Positions 1 to 6,361 of a stretch of DNA of 11,160 nt are shown here, piece after piece. Numbering within the stretch: the stretch's first letter is position 1; each line of letters starts with the position of its first letter. A program made the translations under genes and the position numbers. The notes under the pieces are model-generated. The model was not told the origin of the DNA, did no database searches, and saw only the letters and a list, made by a program, of their open reading frames with translations. Location: positions 1 to 11,160 of the forward strand of contig JASAON010001304.1 in assembly GCA_030849065.1 (NCBI GenBank), in the 5' to 3' direction. The DNA comes from Jaenimonas drosophilae. Its lineage: Eukaryota; Euglenozoa; Kinetoplastea; Trypanosomatida; Trypanosomatidae.

Positions 1-1338
1 CCCCTCTCAGAAGGTGGCATGGAGGCCGACGGTGCCTTCATTGCCGGTGGCTGTATGATTGTGGTGGTTCCCATCTTTGCCGTGAACCTCTTTGGTGAGG
101 AGACCAATCAGGTGGAGCGCCGTGCCGACCGGCGTGCAATTCGTCAGAAAGCGAAGGCTGAGCGCGAGGAGCTGGACGCGGAGGACCTCATTGACTCCGT
201 CCTTCCCACAAAGACACTTGAGTTTCCAGCACCCGTGGAGGCTGTGGATGCTGAGCACGCGGATGTGGTTGGCTTCTCCAACGACGTTATGGAACCCTAC
301 CGTACAGCTGCGCAGGATGATGAAAGCGACGACGACGCTGACATGGACATCCCCATCTACTGTGGTGGTGCCATTGAGTTCAACCGTGAGGTACTCATGC
401 GCAACAAGCCCCTTGCCATCTATGCCGCTGCCATGACGCTGGGTGTCATTGCCACCGTCATTGTGACCATCAATGGCAGCACGTATCCTCTCATGGGCGT
501 GTGCGTGGTGGTTTCGGCCATCCTCTGTGCCATGGGCTTCTGGGCACTTCCTCCAGTGGCCGCGAAGGCCAATGTCTTCACATTCCTCAACCAAGCTCTC
601 TACGTCAACATTCAGGGACCGCTGCAGACCTTCTACACGGCCGAGGAGCATCAGTACCCTCCAGGTCCACACTTCTCCTTGTTCTTCTACATCACCACGA
701 CGGCTATCATTGGCTATGTGGCTATGATCATTGGCGCCACCCTCTTTCCCTACATCTTCGCCAAGCGCAGCTACCGTCTGGCATTCATCATCACCATCTT
801 TGCTGAGATTGTGGGTTCTGTCTTTGATCTGATCCTGGTGAAGCGCTGGAATGTGGATGTTGGTATCCCAGATCACTGGGTGTACATTTGGGGTGATGCG
901 GTTGTGTACCAGATTGCGTACATGCTTGCCTGGATGCCCATGGTGGTGCTGCTGTCTCAGTTGTGCCCTCGTGGCTCCGAGAGTATTGTGTACGCACTCC
1001 TGGCAGGTTTTGCCAACTTTGGTCAGCGCATGGCGGCACAGATTGGTACCTTGTTGATGGACCTTGTATGGCCCGTGGACACCAGCAATGTTCCCTACGA
1101 CTTCTCCAACCTCCCCAATCTTGTGATTGTGGGCCACCTCTGCATCCCGCTCTTGCTGCTTCCTTTGATCTTCGTGCTTATTCCCGGTGCCCGCATCTGT
1201 GATGAGCTTGATGTTGACGGCAAGGTTATTGGTGAGAAGGGCGACACCGAGCGGGAGCAGAAGCCAGTGAAGACCCAAGAGGACTCGGAGGAAGGAAGCT
1301 CCCCTCTTCAAGATGATGCCACAGTGAACATCCACTGA
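1..1338 (+). CDS. Folate/pteridine transporter (BT1 family), copy 1, 5' truncated by window edge
   Basis: Frame 1 is open from base 1 to the TGA at 1336-1338 and gives 445 residues. The first visible residue aligns with Pro237 of copy 3, so about 236 residues (N-terminus and TM1-TM5) lie outside the window; no start codon is present and the internal Met at base 19 is not the start. What is seen is TM6, the hydrophilic central loop (bases 109-345, with an Asp-rich run before DIPIYCGG), TM7-TM12, and a charged C-terminal tail ending DDATVNIH. The family is a membrane carrier for folate, biopterin or related compounds. Copy-specific changes are an Asp in EADGAF where copy 3 has Val, TTTAIIGYVAM where copies 2 and 3 have TTSSVIAYAS, and Met instead of Thr in GQRMAAQ. 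Its tail shares KPVKTQEDSEE with copy 3 and not with copy 2. Substrate unknown. Confidence 0.93.
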   Translation, partial: PLSEGGMEADGAFIAGGCMIVVVPIFAVNLFGEETNQVERRADRRAIRQKAKAEREELDAEDLIDSVLPTKTLEFPAPVEAVDAEHADVVGFSNDVMEPYRTAAQDDESDDDADMDIPIYCGGAIEFNREVLMRNKPLAIYAAAMTLGVIATVIVTINGSTYPLMGVCVVVSAILCAMGFWALPPVAAKANVFTFLNQALYVNIQGPLQTFYTAEEHQYPPGPHFSLFFYITTTAIIGYVAMIIGATLFPYIFAKRSYRLAFIITIFAEIVGSVFDLILVKRWNVDVGIPDHWVYIWGDAVVYQIAYMLAWMPMVVLLSQLCPRGSESIVYALLAGFANFGQRMAAQIGTLLMDLVWPVDTSNVPYDFSNLPNLVIVGHLCIPLLLLPLIFVLIPGARICDELDVDGKVIGEKGDTEREQKPVKTQEDSEEGSSPLQDDATVNIH

Positions 1339-1453
1339 GATGGCAGTAACTTTCAAATCCCTACCCCCACCCTAATCATCTGTTAATCGCAACTTGTGGT
1401 ACGTTACAATAGCCGTGAAGTGATACATGCGTCGTTGCTTCTGTTGCCCCCAG

Positions 1454-1466
1454 CCAATTCGCTCTT
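1454..1466 (+). promoter_or_regulatory. Conserved spacer block A (copy 1 3' UTR)
   Basis: CCAATTCGCTCTT lies 116 bases after the stop of copy 1. It recurs exactly at 5022-5034, 124 bases after the stop of copy 2. Spacer 3 keeps CCAATT at 8518-8523, 114 bases after the stop of copy 3. Upstream sequence such as ACAATAGC and GAAGTGAT is also shared between spacers 1 and 2. It may be a 3' UTR regulatory element or just residual homology. Confidence 0.4.
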
Positions 1467-1782
1467 CTAATTCATTTACACACTTGACAAGCACATACTC
1501 TGGCAATGAAAGCCATGTTGTGTGACGTGCAGTGGTGTAGATGTTGTGTAGTAGGATGTGGGGGAAAAGCATCGTACTCATGGAGCTGTGCCACACAGAT
1601 CGTGTTTTGATTGCTGTACAGCTGGTTGGGTTTTGTGAGAAGGTTGTGCTTACATCGTATGTGCGTGCGAATGTGCATTTCTTGTAACGATGTGGAAAGG
1701 ATATAGAACTCATTTGCTTTTTTTTTGATGTGGACCGTCTTTCTCCCCTACTCTCCTTTTCTTTTCACTTACTTCATCCATC

Positions 1783-1805
1783 CGTCGTCAAATGTGCGAG
1801 ACTGA
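1783..1805 (+). promoter_or_regulatory. Conserved spacer block B
   Basis: The consensus GTC-(GTC)-AA-x-TGTGAGAC occurs at 1783-1805, 5346-5366 and 8748-8771, that is 445, 448 and 344 bases after the respective stops. In each case a T-rich stretch follows. Conservation in otherwise diverged spacers suggests a shared 3' UTR or processing element, but homology by descent alone could explain it. Confidence 0.4.
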
Positions 1806-1955
1806 CAACTTCGGTGTGTACTGTTTTGTTGTTTTTTTTCAGTTCTCTTTTATGTTGCGTGTATGTGCGTCACGCGTCGCGTTTCCATGTTCTTACCCGT
1901 TCTTGTTTGTGGCTATATATCCCTGAAGCCCCAATGACGCCTTCCATGCATTCTT

Positions 1956-1992
1956 GCCTCCGCGTGTGTTGTATGCCTCACTTTTCACGCGG
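1956..1992 (+). promoter_or_regulatory. Conserved spacer block C
   Basis: The pattern TTGTATGCCTC followed by a T-rich segment and CGCGG recurs at 1956-1992, 5524-5559 and 8940-8974. The first copy contains a perfect inverted repeat. It is a candidate RNA element; function is not shown. Confidence 0.35.
1960..1992. repeat. Perfect 7-bp inverted repeat in spacer 1
   Basis: CCGCGTG at 1960-1966 and its exact reverse complement CACGCGG at 1986-1992 are separated by 19 bases, so the copy 1 transcript could form a GC-rich stem. The surrounding block is conserved in spacers 2 (5524-5559) and 3 (8940-8974), but the second arm does not pair as well there. The stem itself is therefore not supported by covariation. 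Confidence 0.5.
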
Positions 1993-2085
1993 TGTGTTCT
2001 TTCTCCTCGTTGTTTCCATGTTTTTCTCTCTTTTTCTTTTATTACGTGACGTCTTCTTGCTACTTCGTAGCTCATTGAGGGCATC

Positions 2086-2114
2086 CATGTGTGTGCGCGC
2101 GCGTATGTACGCAC
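2086..2114. other. 29-base alternating purine-pyrimidine run
   Basis: Bases 2086-2114 alternate strictly between pyrimidine and purine, with a GTGTGTGCGCGCGCG core. Such runs can adopt left-handed DNA under torsion and are prone to slippage. It lies in spacer 1 about 750 bases after the stop of copy 1. Any role is unknown. Confidence 0.6.
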
Positions 2115-2694
2115 TGTGTTCTCTGTTCGTCCTCCGGTCATTTGAACCCTTGGACGCTGAGTAGGATCTCGATCACCTTGTTTCCCCACATCTTCCGTGT
2201 TGAAGCGAAGAAGGCAGTACTCCTCGCGGGTTCCGCCCTTCTCACAAACTCTGTTTCTTTCTTTTTACATGCAGCATGCCGCGCGTGTGGCCACGAAAAG
2301 AGGGCCTCTCGATTGTATCTTCTCACCCACCCCACCCACGCAAGTCCCATGCACTTCATGTCCTTTTTTTGTTCGGTCTTATCGTTTCGGTTGATGAATA
2401 ATGGTCGGCTCTTCCAGTCTTCGACCCAAGAGACGAGCATGCACAGACAGAAGCAATAAACGACCTTCCACGTCAGCCATCGCTGAGTCAAAGAGAAGAG
2501 ATTCGTTGTGCCGGTAACGTCCTAACTGCTGCACCAGTGTGTTCTGCCGTTCACCGCAGCCTTCGGTCTTGTTTTTCGTCGAAATTTCTTTTTCTTCTTT
2601 CAGGAAAAAAAAAACACCTCACACACGTTGAATCCGTCGGTTTGAGCTCTGTTGATGCCATCAACATTTTCCAACGTGTGGCAATACCATTCCT

Positions 2695-2712
2695 CCCCCC
2701 ACACACACACAC
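2695..2712. repeat. C6(AC)6 microsatellite
   Basis: A run of six C is followed by six AC dinucleotides, about 160 bases before the start of copy 2. Such simple tracts are common in trypanosomatid spacers and may be length-polymorphic between strains. No function is implied. Confidence 0.85.
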
Positions 2713-2765
2713 AACATGGTCAAATGCTGCTTCACACAATTACTCGCGCTTAAGCAGAATTATTA

Positions 2766-2837
2766 TTTTTTTCACCTCCCTATTCTCCCATTGACAACTC
2801 ATGATATAGCTATACACGCTGCCATCCTTTCCTTCAG
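2766..2837 (+). promoter_or_regulatory. Spliced-leader trans-splice acceptor region of copy 2
   Basis: A pyrimidine tract at about 2766-2792 is followed by the first AG at 2808-2809, which would leave a 60-nt 5' UTR. A second AG, in CCTTCAG at 2831-2837, would leave 32 nt. The same two-AG layout occurs before copies 3 and 4 at almost the same distances. Trypanosomatid mRNAs receive a capped leader at such an AG. No in-frame upstream ATG conflicts with the start at 2870. The exact AG is inferred. Confidence 0.65.
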
Positions 2838-2869
2838 CTGCTACTTCACCATCTTACACCCAGTCAGTC

Positions 2870-4898
2870 ATGCTGCAGAGTCTCGCCGCCAGCGCCTTGT
2901 CCCTCACATTGGAAGAGGACCTTCCCAGACATCACCAACGCGAAGCTGCCGAGACAGCAGAAGAAACGGTAGAGCCACGCCCCGTCCACCCAGACAGTCA
3001 TCGCCTCTATAAAGCCTGTGACGGCATGTTTGCCTGGACACGCTACGTCCCCATCTTTGGTCCTGCCATTGAGTGTTACGGCCCAAGGTTTGTCTTCACT
3101 CTGGACTTCACCGAGTTCATGAGCAAAGGAATGAGTAACTACCTTATGCAGAACTCCTTCTTGCCCATGTTCACACGGCGCTTTGGCTGCAGTGCCATGG
3201 AGTACCAACGCTTCATCAACGTGTGCATGATGGGCTGGTCCATCAAGCCCTTCTCCGCCCTACTGTCCGACACCTTTGCCATTTGTGGCTACACCAAGCG
3301 TTGGTTCCTCGTCATTTCATCTTTGGTGGCTGCCATCTGCAACGTTGTATTTGGTCTTCTGCCTGCCAAGCACAGTAGTGCTGCAACAGCTGCCGCCCTT
3401 GCCTTCCTCTCTGGCTACGGCCAAGCCAACCTGGATATTCTGTCCGAAGGCCTCTACAGCCGCCTCATGCGCCGCTATCCACTTGCCGGCCCTGCGCTGG
3501 TATCCTCCCTCTGGTGGTGCCTCAGCTTGGCTGGCATCATTGCCGCCGTCATTGTTGGACCCCTCTCCGACGGTGGCATGGAGGCCGTTNGCCTTCATTG
3601 CCGGTGGCTGTATGATTGTGGTGGTTCCCATCTTCGCCGTGAACCTCTTTGGTGAGGAGACCAATCAGGTGGAGCGCCGCGCCGACCGTCGTGCCCTTCG
3701 TATGCAAGCCATGGCTGAGCAGGACTTACCCTACGCAGATGGTATTGTAGATGGTGAACTTCCACCCAAGACCATTGATATTCCCGAGCCAGTAGAACCT
3801 GTTGCTGCGGACCACCCTGATGTGGTGGGCTATTCCAATGACGTTGCGGAACCCTACCTCAGTGAACGTGACTATGAAAGCGACGACGACGCTGACATTG
3901 ACATCCCCATCTACTGCGGTGGTGTCATTGAGTTCAACCGTGAGGTACTCATGCGCAACAAGCCACTCGCCATCTACGCCGCCACCATGACGGTGGGTGT
4001 CATTGCCACCGTCATTGTGACCATCAACGGTAGTACGTGGCCGCTCTTCGGTGTGGTTGTGAGTGTGTCCTCCATCCTCTGCGCCATGGGCTTCTGGGCA
4101 CTTCCTCCCCTCACAGCCAAGGTCAATCTGTTCGCCTTCCTTAATACCGCTCTGTACGTCAACATTCAGGGACCTCTGCAGACCTTCTACACGGCCGAGG
4201 AGCATCAGTACCCTCCAGGCCCACACTTCTCCATGTTCTTCTACATCACCACGTCTTCCGTGATTGCCTACGCTTCCGCGATTCTTGGCGCCACCCTCTT
4301 CCCCTACATCTTCGCCAAGCGCAGCTATCGGCTGACCTTCATCGTCACCATTATTGCCCAGATTGTGGGCTCCGTCTTTGATCTCATCATGGTAAAGCGC
4401 TGGAATGTGGATGTTGGTATCCCAGACCACTGGACGTACATTTGGGGTGATGCGGTTGTGTACCAGGTGGCCTACATGCTTGCCTGGATGCCCCTGGTGG
4501 TGCTGCTGTCTCAGCTGTGCCCTCGTGGCTCCGAGAGTATTGTGTACGCACTCCTGGCTGGCTTCTCCAACTTTGGTCAGCGTACGGCGGCGCAGATCGG
4601 TACTCTGTTGATGGACCTTGTATGGCCCGTGGACACTTCTGTGGTGCCCCACGACTTCTCCAACCTCCCTATTCTTGTCATTGTTTGCCACCTCTGTATG
4701 CCAATGTTGCTGGTTCCGCTGGTGTTTCTCCTCATCCCCGGCTCCCGCATCTGTGATGAACTGGACGTGGATGGCAATGTGATTGGTGAGAAGGGCAACA
4801 CCGAACGGGTGCAGAAGAGAAAGCATGCAGCGTTGCAAGCGGGCTCTGATGATGCCAGTGCTCCCCTTCAAGATGATGCCACAGTGAAGAACCAGTGA
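2870..4898 (+). CDS. Folate/pteridine transporter (BT1 family), copy 2; frame broken at a single N
   Basis: The start ATG at 2870 gives MLQSLAASALSLTLEED; the stop is TGA at 4896-4898. The frame is open for 240 codons to 3589, then an N at 3590 shifts it. From 3591 it is open for 435 more residues. Copy 3 has a GGT Gly codon at this place, so the N stands for three bases and two are missing; the natural protein would be 676 residues. Visible parts are a hydrophilic N-terminus (1-47), TM1 around CYGPRFVFTLDF, WSIKPFSALLSDTF before TM3 (MFS motif A-like loop ending GYTKRW), TM4 with NLDILSEGLYS, TM5-TM6, the central loop (bases 3666-3896), TM7-TM12, and a tail ending DDATVKNQ. The C-terminal tail segment KRKHAALQAGSDDAS differs from copies 1 and 3. 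It lies about 1.5 kb from each neighbour. I read it as a functional gene with a sequence gap, not as a pseudogene; a chimera of two copies joined at the N is also possible. Confidence 0.93.
3590..3590. other. Ambiguous base N (likely assembly or base-calling gap)
   Basis: This is the only non-ACGT character in the window. The flanks read GAGGCCGTT-N-GCCTTCATT, where copy 1 has GAGGCCGACGGTGCC and copy 3 has GAGGCCGTTGGTGCC. The alignment requires three bases (expected GGT) where one is written. The resulting frame break is best read as artefact. Confidence 0.95.
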
Positions 4899-6361
4899 GG
4901 AGACCATTTGTTTCAGTACCCCATTTGAGCCCAGCCGACTTACCTTGTGTGAGCCTCTGTGATCGATGGCGGCACAATAGCTGAGAAGTGATGTTTAAGC
5001 CGTTCCATCCATTGGCCCCACCCAATTCGCTCTTCACCTCCGACGTGCACATGCTCTGGTAACCAAACGCCACATTTTTTCTTCGTGGTTCAGTAGTGTT
5101 ATTTGCCGTGTTGTGGAGCCTGGGGAAGAGGAGTTTGCTACTTGCGAAGCTATATTTGCTGTCCATCTATTGGAGTGCTGCACAGTGGGCTTGACAGTGT
5201 GGGATTTCTTACCCATAGCACCCGTGATGGTGTCCATGCTCTGGGTGACGAGATGAGGTCTGATTGCAGTAACGCCAGCTGTCCATCCTTCCTATTGGAT
5301 GGAGACTTCCTCTCACTTTCATGTTTCTATTTTTGTTTCGTCCGTCCTGTCAACGTGTGAGACTGATGGAGTGTGTTTGTTTGCTTTCTTTGTTCTTCTT
5401 TGTACGTCACGCCTTCTTGTCCAATGATATTCCCCATTGTTGTTACTATTGTAGAGTACGGCCATTCCTCTCCCCATCTCCGTTTGGGCCTGCACCAACC
5501 ATTCCTCCACTCACTCGCTTACTGCCTCAGCGTATGTTGTATGTCAATTTGTCGCACGGCGTGCCCTCTCCACTGTTCCCTTAGTTGATAGTTTTTTTTT
5601 GGCGCGTTTGTTTGTTTTCTCCCTTCTTCATTCTGTGGCGTATTTTGACGGAACTGAGTTCAGCTCCTCTGTGCATGGCTGTGCGTGTGGACGCTGGCAA
5701 CTCACTGCTGTTCCCCTGCTGGATCACATACGTTCTATAATCCAATCGATATCGTATCGCGCAACGTTCTGACACACAATAAATTTTCTGCATGATAAGT
5801 TGAGCATGCGTACGTAGATATCACATAACTGCGGGCGTTCACGTAGCTCCCCTATGCAGCCCATCTTCTCCGTGGTTTTTTTTTTCGTCGTAGAGATCTC
5901 CCTGTGGTGTTCATTCCTTCTGTGCTACAGAACAAACAGACACACACATATGTACAGGGGGAACAGGAAAGACCTACAACCTGAGCTTGCAACAGTGTAG
6001 AATAGTGGTGCCAGTCACATCTGTTAACTAACGCACAAGTCAGTTGTGACAGCAGCCATTGTGCTTCACTTCGATTCTTCTCATTTCTCTTTTCATGCAT
6101 TCTTCTTTCATGAGCAACACAAACTCCTCTGCCTTCCTCGTGGCATATCAACTCGTTGTTGGTCAAAGAAGCCTAAATTGTCTGTGTGACCCGCACTCCA
6201 TGTGTCGCGAACGTTTACACATTTCCCCCACTCACTCATCCGTTCTGCTCTCCCTCCCATACTCTATCTATTCTCTCCTCCCTACATATTTGCAACAGCT
6301 CACATTCACCAAATCACTCACCTCAGTAGGAACGACTTCACCACCAATTACCACACTACTC
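4899..6361. other. Spacer 2: 3' UTR of copy 2 and 5' flank of copy 3
   Basis: This 1463-base stretch has no supported gene. It keeps the three blocks shared with the other spacers (near 5022, 5346 and 5524), at offsets from the stop close to those in spacer 1. It has T9 and T10 tracts (5592-5600 and 5876-5885). An open frame runs upstream of copy 3 from 6059, but it crosses the pyrimidine tract and the predicted splice acceptor, so it is taken as noncoding. The part from about 5700 to 6230 has no clear counterpart in the other spacers. Confidence 0.85.
6238..6326 (+). promoter_or_regulatory. Spliced-leader trans-splice acceptor region of copy 3
   Basis: This is the strongest pyrimidine tract of the three acceptors, about 6238-6285. 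The first AG after it is in CAACAG at 6297-6298, giving a 63-nt 5' UTR. A second AG in CCTCAG ends at 6326, giving 35 nt. This placement decides the start of copy 3: the in-frame ATG at 6059 lies upstream of the acceptor and would be removed, which leaves ATG 6362 as the first codon. Confidence 0.75.

Larger units (their letters stand above)
1339..2869. other. Spacer 1: 3' UTR of copy 1 and 5' flank of copy 2
   Basis: This 1531-base stretch has no supported gene. Reading frames in it are short or low complexity (Ser/Phe/Leu/Cys-rich from T-rich DNA) and have no counterpart in the other two spacers. It contains T tracts (1718-1726), a pyrimidine-rich run (about 1735-1790), a 29-base alternating purine-pyrimidine run (2086-2114), an A10 tract (2605-2614), a C6(AC)6 microsatellite (2695-2712) and a 7-bp inverted repeat (1960-1992). 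Three short blocks near 1454, 1783 and 1956 recur in the other spacers. The part from about 2170 to 2700 shows no obvious match elsewhere in the window. The poly(A) site of copy 1 should lie here, but trypanosomatids have no readable signal for it. Confidence 0.85.

Noticed and set aside
7..1356. 449-residue open frame on the - strand opposite copy 1, and a 393-residue one (3726-4907) opposite copy 2
   Set aside because: The strands opposite a strongly codon-biased gene are often open. The products are His/Gly/Val/Asn-rich with no membrane or domain pattern, and the + strand frame encodes a clear family member present four times.
1730..2164. 144-residue frame in spacer 1, as a possible small gene
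   Set aside because: Low-complexity Ser/Phe/Leu/Cys/Arg composition from T-rich DNA, not preserved in the homologous parts of spacers 2 and 3.
2870..3655. Copy 2 read as two separate overlapping genes or a pseudogene
   Set aside because: The only lesion is the N at 3590; both sides are open and align without other gaps to copies 1 and 3.
5592..5600. T tracts (1718-1726, 5592-5600, 5876-5885, 9302-9312) as transcription terminators or pol III stops
   Set aside because: No tRNA-like or small RNA gene lies upstream of them, and T tracts are ordinary in these spacers.
5777..5785. AATAAA-like sequences (here and at about 2453-2460) as polyadenylation signals
   Set aside because: Trypanosomatids do not use AATAAA; poly(A) position is set by the downstream splice acceptor.
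6059..6361. 101-codon N-terminal extension of copy 3
   Set aside because: It runs through the pyrimidine tract and the predicted trans-splice acceptor, is Ser/Leu/Tyr-rich as expected from T/C-rich DNA, and has no counterpart before copies 2 and 4. ATG 6362 matches the MQQ start of copy 4.
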